IMG/VR virus record: IMGVR_UViG_3300048835_000486
Span: 1 to 31,611 of that record
Strand: one strand, 5' to 3'
From: a virus
DNA: 31,611 bases
The notes below the pieces were generated by a model. That model was not told where the DNA came from. It searched no databases and saw nothing but the letters and a program-made list of their open reading frames with translations. Positions 11,989 to 21,100 of this stretch are shown piece after piece; the stretch's first letter is position 1, and each line of letters opens with the position of its first letter. The position numbers were made by a program, and so were the translations under genes.

Positions 11989-12017
11989 TCGGCAGCGTTC
12001 CCCCCGCCCGCTGCCGA
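11989..12017 (-). other. Hairpin between tailspike and Gp49-family gene
   Basis: TCGGCAGCG (11989-11997) and CGCTGCCGA (12009-12017) are perfect 9-bp complements with an 11-base loop. Read leftward it follows the tailspike stop by 16 bases but has no T-tract. It could attenuate transcription or protect the upstream mRNA. Confidence 0.65.
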
Positions 12018-12033
12018 ATTCAGAAACACGATG

Positions 12034-14016
12034 TTAGATCTGCGCCCAGGTCAGGGACATCGTGCGATGGTGGAATGCCTCGAGGTTCACATCGAAGCTC
12101 GTGCTGTTCACGCTGGGCGGGGCTTCGTGCGTCAGCGTAAATGTCAGAACAACGGTGTGGTCTCCGGTGCCTCCGGTCACTTCCACGGCGGCTGCCCCGG
12201 ACATACCCGCATCCGGAGTCTGCGCTTCACGCCAGATATCAACGAGATAGGAGGGTGAATCACCGTTGAAATACCGAGAGTACAGGAAGGTCATACGAGC
12301 CGTGTACCTGCGAGCTCGTGGCGTGGTGCTGTAGGATGCAGCCACGTCGATCTCGAATTCCAGTCGAGAGCCGGATCCTGAGATGGCTGCCGGAACCACC
12401 ATGGTCACCTGGAACTTGGTTTCCGTGCCACTGGACAATCTGCCCGAGATAGGAATCGGGATATTGCCCGCGATAGGATCAGTTGAGCTGACCGACTTGG
12501 AACGGATTCTGCCGTTGAACTCGGCCCTGTGATAGTTATTCCAGTGACGCTCGGCGATGATGACGCCCCCCGGATTCGCCGCAGAGGTAGACCAGCGGAA
12601 AGGCACCGCATCATCGGAAGATCCGCCTCGTACGAAGATAATACGGGAGGGATCATTGAAGTCGTGTATGATGTGGGCCGCCCCGGTCAGGTGAAGATCA
12701 TTCACCAGAATAACTGTGGGGGAGGAAGACCCGCCTTCAGCCCGGACAATCAGCTTGCCAGTGTTGTAGATCAAGTTGCCGGGTCCGAACTGCTGGTTCG
12801 TTCCCACGGCGTTGCCGCTCTTCAGGACCACTGTCCCCTCGAAATTGCAGTTCATTACCTGCGACAGGCCGAACTTTCCGGCCTCGAGATCCACGCCATT
12901 CGGATTCGAGACGGTGTTGCCCCAGAACTTGCACGCGCTCATCTGGACACCGACGGTGCTTGCCAGTATGAACCCGGTGCCGTTCGTTCGAACACGGCAC
13001 CCTATGAAGTGCGCGTCGGCGACCAGCAGCGTGTTCGTGAACGCGGCCCCGACGTTGCTGATCCAGTCACAGTCGATCCAGGTCTGCCCCCCGATGGCGC
13101 CGGTTGTGACAGTACCGTTCTCGGTCTCTCCTGTCCAGTGCTGGCCGGATACCGTAGCGCCCGTGAATCGGCAATTCAGGAACTCCGCCTGGGCGGTCAT
13201 GTGGATGCTGCAATGTTCTTTTATGCTGTTCGCATTGAACGTGATGTTGCGAACAGACAGCATCCAATCTGCCGAAGTGTCATTCGAGACCCAGGCGTTG
13301 CTCGCCATCAGGTAGCGAACATCTCCGGCGTTGATTCCGAGAAGTGTGGCATCTCCGCTCGAGACAATGTTCAGCCGCTTGTCGGGAAGGACCCAATTCG
13401 ACAGAGCGTAGGTTCGCCCGCTGGCGACTTCGATGGTTCCGGACACCGGCGCGTAGACTGTCGACTTGTCGAAGGCCGGCTTGTCGTCCGTTGCTCCGTC
13501 ACGAACTGCCCCGAACATTTCGGGCTTGACGATATCCGTCTTCAGTTCGTACCAGTTTCCGGCAGTGTCCTGGAACCGGCCGTCGTGCGAAGGCTGGCTC
13601 ACGACTCGAACATACGGAGCCTGACCGCCATCGCCTGGAACGGCGTAGGCGGCTGTCGATATGACAGCGCCGATGGGTAGCGCCAGCGCCGCCACCAGAG
13701 CCGCGGCTTGAGCAACGGTGCTGAAGACCAGACCAGCTCCTCGCGCGACGGCGAACCGCACTTGATCCATGAGAGTCATCCGGCGATTTTCATCATCTTG
13801 AAAGACCGGAAGGATTTCATCGCCAGTCAGGCTAGTCACAAGAGGGTAGTCGGGATTGGCGGGTCCGGGGTACTTCACCCAATTCCCGCTCTGCCGCATG
13901 TACGGATCCCCGTTGTTCGGGGCATCCACAAGACCCTGGCCTGGTCCGGCCAGGAACACGTTGACCACCGGAATGGGAAAGGCCGGCTCGACCTTCACCT
14001 GTATGACGTCGGACAT
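12034..14016 (-). CDS. Tailspike / tail fibre with beta-helix (660 aa)
   Basis: Excellent ribosome site (AAGGAGG, 5 bases). Residues 1-90 form a virion-attachment head, with an Ala-rich helical segment at 95-125. A pectate-lyase-3-like beginning of a right-handed beta-helix follows (FGAVRDGATDDKPAFD, 168-183), then long Asn/Gly/Val-rich beta-helix sequence to about residue 520. The C-terminal 130 residues (from about SGRLSSGTETKFQVTMVVPA) form a separate beta-sandwich-like domain with repeated T-F-V strands, possibly for trimerisation or sugar binding. Depolymerase activity is plausible, but no catalytic residues can be assigned by eye. Probably a trimer that recognises or degrades host surface polysaccharide. 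Confidence 0.88.
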   Translation of the reverse strand: MSDVIQVKVEPAFPIPVVNVFLAGPGQGLVDAPNNGDPYMRQSGNWVKYPGPANPDYPLVTSLTGDEILPVFQDDENRRMTLMDQVRFAVARGAGLVFSTVAQAAALVAALALPIGAVISTAAYAVPGDGGQAPYVRVVSQPSHDGRFQDTAGNWYELKTDIVKPEMFGAVRDGATDDKPAFDKSTVYAPVSGTIEVASGRTYALSNWVLPDKRLNIVSSGDATLLGINAGDVRYLMASNAWVSNDTSADWMLSVRNITFNANSIKEHCSIHMTAQAEFLNCRFTGATVSGQHWTGETENGTVTTGAIGGQTWIDCDWISNVGAAFTNTLLVADAHFIGCRVRTNGTGFILASTVGVQMSACKFWGNTVSNPNGVDLEAGKFGLSQVMNCNFEGTVVLKSGNAVGTNQQFGPGNLIYNTGKLIVRAEGGSSSPTVILVNDLHLTGAAHIIHDFNDPSRIIFVRGGSSDDAVPFRWSTSAANPGGVIIAERHWNNYHRAEFNGRIRSKSVSSTDPIAGNIPIPISGRLSSGTETKFQVTMVVPAAISGSGSRLEFEIDVAASYSTTPRARRYTARMTFLYSRYFNGDSPSYLVDIWREAQTPDAGMSGAAAVEVTGGTGDHTVVLTFTLTHEAPPSVNSTSFDVNLEAFHHRTMSLTWAQI

Positions 14017-14026
14017 GTCGGCCTCC

Positions 14027-14368
14027 TTACGGCTTGGATTCGGTTACATCAAGTACGAAGGTGACTGCCCCGGCCAGGACAGTCTGCACATCACCTCCGG
14101 GGTAGGTCAGCTGAAGATCCCATACCCCCCGCAGGGTGGACACGTCCGTATCCACCGGGCTCATGGCGAGATGAACCTGATTCGGCAGGATGATCGTGCA
14201 GCCGATATCCTTGATGATTATGCCGCGTGGAGCGGTGCGAATTTCGGCCTTCGCCGTAACGCCTGTCAGATCTGCGGGCTCGGTCATAGCCTTGTCGAGC
14301 CACAGATCAACCTGCTGCCGGAAAGAATCCCGGCGGTAGATACGAAGGTCATGGTTTCCGGGCAGCAT
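14027..14368 (-). CDS. Small baseplate/tail accessory protein, BppU-N-like (113 aa)
   Basis: AAGGA at 8 bases from ATG. The pattern LPGNHDLRIYRRDSFRQQV, then DLTGVTAKAEIRTAPRG, then STLRGVWDLQLTYPGGDVQT is the Ig-like domain often seen as a separate small protein beside tail fibres or fused to them (as in baseplate upper proteins of Gram-positive phages). It probably mediates attachment of the tailspike made by the next gene. Soluble; no signal peptide. Assignment rests on motif resemblance. Confidence 0.6.
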   Translation of the reverse strand: MLPGNHDLRIYRRDSFRQQVDLWLDKAMTEPADLTGVTAKAEIRTAPRGIIIKDIGCTIILPNQVHLAMSPVDTDVSTLRGVWDLQLTYPGGDVQTVLAGAVTFVLDVTESKP

Positions 14369-14380
14369 GTCGATTATCCT

Positions 14381-15229
14381 TCAGGTCAGGGGCGGCCAGG
14401 GAAGTCCGAGGATGCCGTGGGTCACGGGGCCAGCGATACCGTCTTCCGTGATGCTGGCGGCCCTCTGCTGTTCCCTTACAGCCTGCATCGTCTGCGGGCC
14501 GTAGGCGCCGTCTGCGGGAAGACCCAGGCGAACCTGGAGCGTGCGAACAGCATCCCCCCGGCTGCCGAGCCGCAGAGGAGGCACGTAGGGGGGTGGTGCC
14601 CCGCCGCCGCGCGCATGCCGTTCGTACGAGCTCACGATTTTGGAGTCGTAGTGGTTCTCCCTGTAGGCTTCACCGTTGTAGGCGCGAGCCAGCCGGGCAG
14701 CCGCCTGAGGATCCGGCAGCTTGCGCATGTCGGGTTCGAGCTTCTTGGCCCGAATGAATCCGGCGAACGACCGCAGCTGACCGGCCATGCCCGAAACCTG
14801 GTCCTCCACCATTGACTGGACAGAGTCATAGCCGACCATCTGGTAGTTGAACCCCATGATCTGGAAGGCGCCCCACGAAGTCGCCTTTAGTGCGGCATCA
14901 ACATCCAGAGCCATGGCATCGTTGAGGCGCTCATATTGATGTTCACCCGGACGACCATAGAGCGAACGATCCCATTTCTGGCTGGAGAGGAGAACGCCGT
15001 TCCTGTCCTTGGCCCCGGAGAACTTGCCCTTGGTCTCGCGATGAAAGACGTGGGCCTCGTAGAGAATCTTGGGTCTACCGTCCGGTAAGAACCCCTCTCC
15101 AGAAGCCTCCACTTCTGCGAATGCACGAACCGCAGCCTCCGGAACGTTGAGCCCTTCCGCGACTTGTTGAAAATCCGCATCGGTCAGTTCCCTGATTGCG
15201 GTGGTGTTGATGAACACGATTTCGTTCAC
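14381..15229 (-). CDS. Endolysin: N-acetylmuramidase with C-terminal peptidoglycan-binding domain (282 aa)
   Basis: GTG start, GTGA-overlapped with the upstream gene, AAGGAG nearby. Residues about 25-205 match the N-acetylmuramidase family (formerly DUF3380): VPEAAVRAFAEVEASGEGF with the probable catalytic Glu41, PKILYEAHVFHRET, SWGAFQIMGFNYQ, and ARAYNGEAYRENHY near the end. After an Ala/Pro-rich linker, residues about 218-275 form a PG_binding_1 domain (RLGSRGDAVRTLQVRLGLPADG). It cleaves the glycan strands of peptidoglycan. There is no signal peptide, so release through a holin is required. Most family members from phages of Gram-negative hosts carry the binding domain N-terminally or lack it; here it is C-terminal. 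Confidence 0.92.
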   Translation of the reverse strand: MNEIVFINTTAIRELTDADFQQVAEGLNVPEAAVRAFAEVEASGEGFLPDGRPKILYEAHVFHRETKGKFSGAKDRNGVLLSSQKWDRSLYGRPGEHQYERLNDAMALDVDAALKATSWGAFQIMGFNYQMVGYDSVQSMVEDQVSGMAGQLRSFAGFIRAKKLEPDMRKLPDPQAAARLARAYNGEAYRENHYDSKIVSSYERHARGGGAPPPYVPPLRLGSRGDAVRTLQVRLGLPADGAYGPQTMQAVREQQRAASITEDGIAGPVTHGILGLPWPPLT

Positions 15230-15678
15230 GTAACTTCTCCTTGTCTTTCCACTACACGAAGTAGCGGGGGTTTTGGAATCTTGAGCGGAACAAAGTCTTC
15301 CGTTTTCGCAGCCCCTGAATTTATCAGGGCTTGTCTGGCATTATTCGCCGCATGGTACGCATCTCGCCAGTCACCATACTGTTCGTACATCTTTATTCGC
15401 TGGAGTTCCACAAGCTGTTCTGTCTCACGCAGTCTAGCTCGAAACGCCTGGATGTCGACCCGAAGACTTTCTATCTCGTGTGCTTGTCTCTCCCACAGTT
15501 CTCGCTGATCTTCTCGAATAGACTTCTGCATCTGGTCATTCAGTGACGCGATGCGGGCATCCCGACCTCGGAAGTACGTGACTAGCATAATGCCCATCGC
15601 AATGAACACTACCCCCCAAGGACCATAAGCCGCCAGCATGGCACTGGAGAATATCGTCCCTATAGTGCCAGCCTCCAT
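15226..15678 (-). CDS. Membrane-anchored coiled-coil protein in lysis cassette (150 aa)
   Basis: AAAGGA precedes ATG. One transmembrane segment near the N-terminus (residues about 17-36, YGPWGVVFIAMGIMLVTYF), then a long charged helix (about 38-105: RDARIASLNDQMQKSIREDQ, ERQAHEIESLRVDIQAFRAR) predicted as a coiled coil, and a Pro-rich end. It directly precedes the endolysin with a GTGA overlap. The layout also resembles an i-spanin, but an overlapping lipoprotein gene is not visible here and a better Rz/Rz1 pair exists at 3651-4047. A pinholin, antiholin or lysis-timing role is possible. Confidence 0.7.
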   Translation of the reverse strand: MEAGTIGTIFSSAMLAAYGPWGVVFIAMGIMLVTYFRGRDARIASLNDQMQKSIREDQRELWERQAHEIESLRVDIQAFRARLRETEQLVELQRIKMYEQYGDWRDAYHAANNARQALINSGAAKTEDFVPLKIPKPPLLRVVERQGEVT

Positions 15679-15680
15679 AC

Positions 15681-16151
15681 CTAGACATCCTTTCTAGTAG
15701 CGAGGCGGATGCTGTACTCCTCCTCCCACAAAACGTGCAGCGCAACGTAGACATTACCTATCGAGCAAGCCAGATAGATTGCTGCGGTAGGATTCCAGGG
15801 GGTGGCGATTAGCGAACCGCAGGTCATCGAACCCCAAAGACAAGCCAGTAGGCCGGCGGTCAGCCAACGGATCCATTTTCCGCAGTGCTTCATTCGCTCT
15901 CCCGAATGACTGGTTAGGGCCATGCCGCTCTGTAAAGTTCCACCTAGAAGACCAGCCCACTGCCAGAAAGCCTCAGGCTGGACAGAAGAAAGAACCAGCA
16001 AAGATCCGAACGGCGGGCCGCCCTTCCAGTCCAACCACTGCAGAAAAAAGAACATGGCAGTAGCCACCCCGAATAGAACCTCGAATATCCAAGGTTCTCT
16101 CCTGAATATCCAGCGAAAAGTGCGATAGGCTCGCTTGACTGGTGTCGGCAT
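15681..16151 (-). CDS. Multi-spanning membrane protein, holin candidate (156 aa)
   Basis: Start chosen at ATG 16151, where GGGAG is 8 bases upstream; ATGs at 16157 and 16166 are possible but poorly spaced. Basic N-terminus (KRAYRTFRWIFRREPW), then hydrophobic segments at about 21-40, 62-80, 95-115 and 122-140, i.e. three or four spans, and a charged C-terminus (EEEYSIRLATRKDV). Located two genes upstream of the endolysin between two other membrane proteins. Holins are small multi-span proteins in this position, so this is one of three candidates; 156 residues is on the long side for the class. No family motif recognised. Confidence 0.65.
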   Translation of the reverse strand: MPTPVKRAYRTFRWIFRREPWIFEVLFGVATAMFFFLQWLDWKGGPPFGSLLVLSSVQPEAFWQWAGLLGGTLQSGMALTSHSGERMKHCGKWIRWLTAGLLACLWGSMTCGSLIATPWNPTAAIYLACSIGNVYVALHVLWEEEYSIRLATRKDV

Positions 16152-16187
16152 CCACATGGCTCCCATCCCTGTATTGTTGACACATAG

Positions 16188-16451
16188 TCACCTATCTAGC
16201 CCAGAGACAACACGGGACGCACATGACCGAAGAGCGTACATGAACTCTTCGTGCCTATTCTCGGCATTTACTCGCAACGCCCAGAAAAACATTCCATTCA
16301 GCACCACGATCATCGCCAGGAGAGCCAGCATGTTAGCATCAAGTCGCGTGACTGTATGTTTCACCGCCTCCAGCACACCCGCCTTCATAGCCGGATCCTC
16401 CACATCTCTGGGTGCGGGGGGTTTCGGCGTGATGACGGGTGCCTCGCTCAT
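16188..16451 (-). CDS. Small single-span membrane protein, holin/antiholin candidate (87 aa)
   Basis: ATGA overlap with the fibre gene, and a very strong ribosome site (GGAGGGGGG) 3 bases from ATG. N-terminal 40 residues are Pro-rich then helical (DPAMKAGVLEAVKHTVTRLD), followed by one span (41-59, MLALLAMIVVLNGMFFWAL) and a charged helix. This resembles the single-span class III holins or antiholins (T4-T-like topology), or a tail-to-membrane factor. It is the first of three membrane proteins before the endolysin. Confidence 0.65.
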   Translation of the reverse strand: MSEAPVITPKPPAPRDVEDPAMKAGVLEAVKHTVTRLDANMLALLAMIVVLNGMFFWALRVNAENRHEEFMYALRSCASRVVSGLDR

Positions 16452-18118
16452 GTTCCCCCCTCCAGCTCAGCCACGCGGGCGGTCAATTGCTGAACAGCGC
16501 GAACCAGCCACGGAATCAACACACCGGGATCTGCCGACAGCATTCCTCCCTCCAGCTCAGCCACTGGCCGGGAGACGACTGCCTCGGGGAAGACTTCCTG
16601 TAGCTGCTGTGCGACGAAGCCCGCGCGGGTGTGACTGTCCGACTGAGGAGCGAATTCCAGCTCTCTGTTCCAGTTGAAGGATACGACGTTGACCTGGTTT
16701 ATCAGGGACAGCGCGTCTTCTGATATTGGCGTGATGTCTTTCTTAATCCGCTCGTCGGACGGCGAGACCCACTGAACCTGATAGCTGTCCCCAGAACGAA
16801 CAATGACACCGCTATTCTGTATCTCGAAGTAGCGGTCGCCGTTCGACGTGTTGAGTCGGAACCCATACCACTGACCGGAGATGTGGCACATCTGCATCGA
16901 AGGCGTAAAGCCGCCGAGATTGTTGTGCTGAAGACATCCGGTGACGTAGTTTCCGTCATAGGCGAAATTCGTGAACGACAGACCGGAACCGGCACCAGTG
17001 ACCACAAGGCTCTCGCTATTCACCGAGCTGCCAAATCCCCCGGAACCGGCCACGGACAGATTACCGGAGAATCCAGCGTTGGTGGCGTTGATGTTTCCGG
17101 TCGAGGTGAGCTGAAATCCGCGAATTTCCCCTGGGGATTCCACATCGCCCGAGAAGGTGGCCTTCTTGTTACTACCAAGGTAGAGTACCTGCGAAGCAGT
17201 GCCGCCGACATAGGTGTTGAAGGACAGATATCCGTTGTTGGTCGCGCCTTCCTTGCCGCCCTGAATGGACGACCGGGTGGCGTTGCTGCCCGTAGCGAAT
17301 TCCTGAACGAACAGCGCGTTATCGCCGGAATTTGCGTTTAGGAAGGTCACACCGACTTCGTAGGTGGTTGCCGCATTGCTGCGAACTGTCAGGGTTGCAG
17401 ACCCTACCGCCAACCCGTTGAGCCCGATCTGCTTCGTGCTGCGCTTGATGTGCAGCATATTGGACAGTAGCGACCCGGCATCATCGTATGACTGCAGATA
17501 GAAATCGCTTCCCGCATTTCCGCTGGATTCGGCACCGGAAACATTGAACTGATAGCGATTCGTACCGCCGCTCTGGAACCGGATAAGCGAAGATCCGGCC
17601 GCCCCGGAAGAACGATTCAGCGCGAAATTGGGGGAACCAGCGGTGACACTCAGAGCGGGCGAGGTTATCGCTACCTCGGACGCCGAGACTGACATGCGAA
17701 GTGCCCCGGCCGTGGCGAGTCCCAGCTGATCCGCGGCCGCCCTGTAGATTCCCGTATTCGAGTCGCCATTGAAGGCGACACCGGGGGCAGCCGCGGTCCC
17801 ATATGCGGCCAGGATAGGGCCAGTCAGCGAACCTCCGGTCAGGCTGAGGTTGCCGGCGACCGAGTATGTTCCGGCAGTCCGATTCAGCGTACCCATGGTA
17901 CGGAAAGTCGTACCGTCATAGATCTTCATGACGTGCAGGGAGGGGGATCCCCCCTCGCCGCTCGTATCCACCCAGGGCTGACCCAATTCCGGGCTGGGTG
18001 GAGCCGCTGCGCCCGCGTGGTTGGTGTATAGGGCGGCTAGCGCGTTGTTAAACTTCGTCGCCAGCGTGATGCCATCGTCGACGGCGGCGTTGAGAGTCGG
18101 GCGGGCTGCCTGCGTCAT
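16448..18118 (-). CDS. Tail fibre with S74 intramolecular chaperone domain (556 aa)
   Basis: GGGGAG at 9 bases from ATG. Residues 1-60 form an attachment region (PTLNAAVDDGITLATKFNNA, then PPSPELGQPWVDTS). The middle is Gly/Ser/Asn-rich with short repeats typical of trimeric fibre shafts (NLSLTGGSLTGPIL; GFSGNLSVAGSGGFGSS). The last 105 residues, from SPSDERIKKDI (about 452), are a peptidase S74 chaperone: Ser454 and Lys459 are the likely self-cleavage dyad, with cleavage just before Ser454. A C-terminal coiled coil (VRAVQQLTARVAELEGG) ends it. The chaperone trimerises and folds the shaft, then is released. Likely a receptor-binding side fibre, encoded next to the tip protein. Confidence 0.93.
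   Translation of the reverse strand: MTQAARPTLNAAVDDGITLATKFNNALAALYTNHAGAAAPPSPELGQPWVDTSGEGGSPSLHVMKIYDGTTFRTMGTLNRTAGTYSVAGNLSLTGGSLTGPILAAYGTAAAPGVAFNGDSNTGIYRAAADQLGLATAGALRMSVSASEVAITSPALSVTAGSPNFALNRSSGAAGSSLIRFQSGGTNRYQFNVSGAESSGNAGSDFYLQSYDDAGSLLSNMLHIKRSTKQIGLNGLAVGSATLTVRSNAATTYEVGVTFLNANSGDNALFVQEFATGSNATRSSIQGGKEGATNNGYLSFNTYVGGTASQVLYLGSNKKATFSGDVESPGEIRGFQLTSTGNINATNAGFSGNLSVAGSGGFGSSVNSESLVVTGAGSGLSFTNFAYDGNYVTGCLQHNNLGGFTPSMQMCHISGQWYGFRLNTSNGDRYFEIQNSGVIVRSGDSYQVQWVSPSDERIKKDITPISEDALSLINQVNVVSFNWNRELEFAPQSDSHTRAGFVAQQLQEVFPEAVVSRPVAELEGGMLSADPGVLIPWLVRAVQQLTARVAELEGGT
16458..16564. repeat. 17-bp direct repeats 90 bp apart in the S74 chaperone
   Basis: CCCTCCAGCTCAGCCAC occurs at 16458-16474 and 16548-16564. 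Both encode VAELEGG in the same frame, exactly 30 codons apart, so recombination between them would delete 30 residues of the released chaperone tail without a frameshift. Confidence 0.9.
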
Positions 18119-18119
18119 G

Positions 18120-21100
18120 TCACGATACTCCCCGGCCGTAGCCGATTGCCTGCCAGTCGATGCTCCGGTCTACGGAGGTGCCGGCAGCGTTGAAGATTTC
18201 TACGGTGAGAGCCGTAGTCGAAACGGACTTTACCAGACGATCCCCAGATTGTCCGTTGTTGATAGTTACCGCGACTGTGGGGGGATCGAAGAACGGATAC
18301 TGGAAGTCGATGTTGATACCCCCCGTGCCGGTGGACACATCGTCGCCGAACTCCCTGCGTTCAGAATGATCAACAATCAACAGGGCATGCTCCACCGAAG
18401 GCGTGAGGTCTGCTCTCCGCGATACAAGCCTGATTGCCCAATTGATCAGCCGTCCTTCAAGATCCGTATTCGCTACGGTGCCCAGCGGAATGTACGTGTC
18501 CGGACCGCCGGCCAAGGGAATCGCGGTCGACAGTGGGTCGAACCATGGAGAATCTAGCTTCGGGGCAAACTTCTGAATGGACACCCAGATCTGCACATTC
18601 CAGTTCCCCTTGGGGTCTGGCGTGAGAGGAAGAGCGTAGGATTTGATGGACCCACGAATGCGGAACACCCAAGAAGCAGGGTAGTCCACTGCGGATGTCG
18701 GATAGAACCAACCCTCGGGATAGTAATTCCCGCTGGTGTCCTTCGCCAATCGTAATTCTCCGCTAACCACTTCAGTGTTTTCGAAGACGCCCGTGAAGGT
18801 CGGCCCTTCGGTCAGGCGAGTCAGCTCGTTGACATTCGGCAGCACCCCTATCTTGGTAACGGACCAGGATACGACGCCGAAGTTTCCAGAAGTGTCGAAT
18901 GCGCGAATCGCGTAGGTTCCGGTCTGGCTGTGGACAGTCAGCGACGTCAGCACCGGAGACACGTTGTCCACGACCGACACCATCCGCTCCCATTCTGGAG
19001 CAGCGCCGGAGATAGGGCTATCCTCCTGTGACAGAAACCTGATCTGATAGCCTCCCAGATCAGGAATGTCCGGCGCATCCCAGATAAGCATGGTGGTTTC
19101 GGATAGAACATTGGTGGTGAAGTTGATCTTCGGCGGCCCGGTAAGGTCCGGGTAGAATACGTCCGACACGCTGACCACGGCACCTCGCCGACCAGAAGCA
19201 CTGATGGGCAGAACCTCGTAGCGAATGGTCGTACCGATCTGGCGCAGCGTGCGAGTATCGATCGTATCCCGGAAATTCGGGGTTGCCGTAGAGCCAATGT
19301 CGATACGAACATTCTCGTCTGAGTACGGAACCAGGGGGCTGTCCCCGGGATCTGGTACGATATAGGTCCGACGAATCATGTACTCCCGAACTTCGTAGCC
19401 GGGAGGATCCCATGTAAGCGAGATCTCGTGTGTCGGAACTTTATCGGTCGTATAGACATACAGCGTGGAAGACAGAATGAGATTACTGACACCCCCCAGC
19501 TCGCCCAGAATTCCGTTACCGTTGTTCGGAACGTATGGCGGAATAGCTCCTCCGTCGGCGGCGAAGATCCCGAGGGCTTCCTCCATGAACTCTATCTGAG
19601 CAGAGAGATCTGGGCCAGGAGTTATCTTATCGACAATCCAGTTTCCCGTCTCAGTGGTCAGCTGACCAATCGCGATGAGATCGCCCGGCCGCATGTGCTG
19701 AGCCCAATCAGCCGAGAAGGTGAGTTTATCGGCGGCCGGAGCCTCCATGATAGATATGGAGTTCCACAGATCTCCATTGTACGCGCGAATATCGGCGTAC
19801 CACCCAGCGGGGGGAACGGGGGTGGGAAGACTCGCAATCAAATCAGTGTCGCCAAAGACAGGCAGCCTGAATCGGATAGTCGTGTCGCATGGCTGTCCCG
19901 ACGCCGGGGTTATGTTCATCATGGGGCGGGCTATCGCAGCAGTCGGAAACCCTGCGAATGAGGAAGCTAGTGTCACCCGAGTTTCGAAGGACGTATCGAG
20001 AGTGATAGCCCCTCCGGTGTTGTTGCTGACGAACGCACCACCGCTGGTCTGGGCTTGGTTTATGAGACGAACAGTCGGCGCGGCGGTGGCGAGAGCCAAT
20101 TGTCGCATCTGTACCGAAGACACCACGCCTTTATCGGCGGGAAGAGGCACGGGCGACCCGAAGGCCATCGTGCATGTCCCGGTTCCGGCGGGCGCCTGGA
20201 ACCGAATGTCTACGTCCCAATAGCTCCACGTCCGCTTGGTGGCTACGATCTCTTTAGTCCAGCCCGCCCAACCGACGAATACCCAGTCGTCGGGCATGAC
20301 CCCGATACCGGAGCCGGTGACAACACCCAGGTCTGCTCCGACACCTTGAGGATTCGCGATTAGCTGACCCCCCTGGGCGTTCACTCGCTGAAGCAGATCA
20401 GGGTTCTTATTCTTTACGCGGACGCGAGCTCCGGAGATGCGAAACACCATGTCCAGGCTAGTGCCGGCCACAGTCGGGGTTATCTGAATCCGCGGGTTGA
20501 TTCCGACAACCACACCGAGCGTGCTGCCCAGCGTCATCTGAAAGACGTGGTTGCTGATCGAGTTATTGCTGAGATCAATGTCCGTGTCGATGACTGTTCC
20601 GAACCCGGCGCTCAGGTCAGCATTTATCCGCTGTCCAGCCAGGTGAACGGTGATGTTGGCGCTGTTGTCGATATCCGAGATTAGATCAATATATTGCTCG
20701 TACATGATCTTATCATCAGAGTTCACGAACACCATGCCGTTGTCGACCGGAACTGGTTGACCCGTACGGAATTGGTAGACGCCGATCAGCGTAGACGTTA
20801 GAGTCTGCGACTTGACCTGGATATCCACATAGTCCCTGCCGTCGGGCAAGACTCCTTTTCCGAGAACCGTGTGTGTGAGGCCAGAAGCAGCGAACCCGCT
20901 CGCCTGCCATCCGGGTGGCAGAGTCGTATCGGATCCAGCATTAGCCGGGCTATACGGCATGATATCTGCGCTGGTCATGGGGGGAGTCAGCGCGGGGAAA
21001 TCGATTAGGCCATCGTGGGTGATGACTTGTCCGTCCACATTCCTAGCCCGAACAACGATGTTCGAGAATAGGCGATCCTGAGCAATTTTGACAAGATCCC

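Noticed and set aside
12529-13680. Long rightward open frame (383 codons) opposite the tailspike
   Set aside because: Antisense to a well-supported beta-helix gene; the translated sequence is low in typical domain patterns and has no ribosome site. GC-rich third positions create such frames.
13856-14815. Rightward open frame of 319 codons opposite the endolysin
   Set aside because: Shadow of the tailspike start, baseplate-like gene and muramidase; no start context.
16177-16205. TTGACA on the + strand as a promoter
   Set aside because: No acceptable -10 at 16-18 bases, and it would point away from the leftward genes into their antisense strand.
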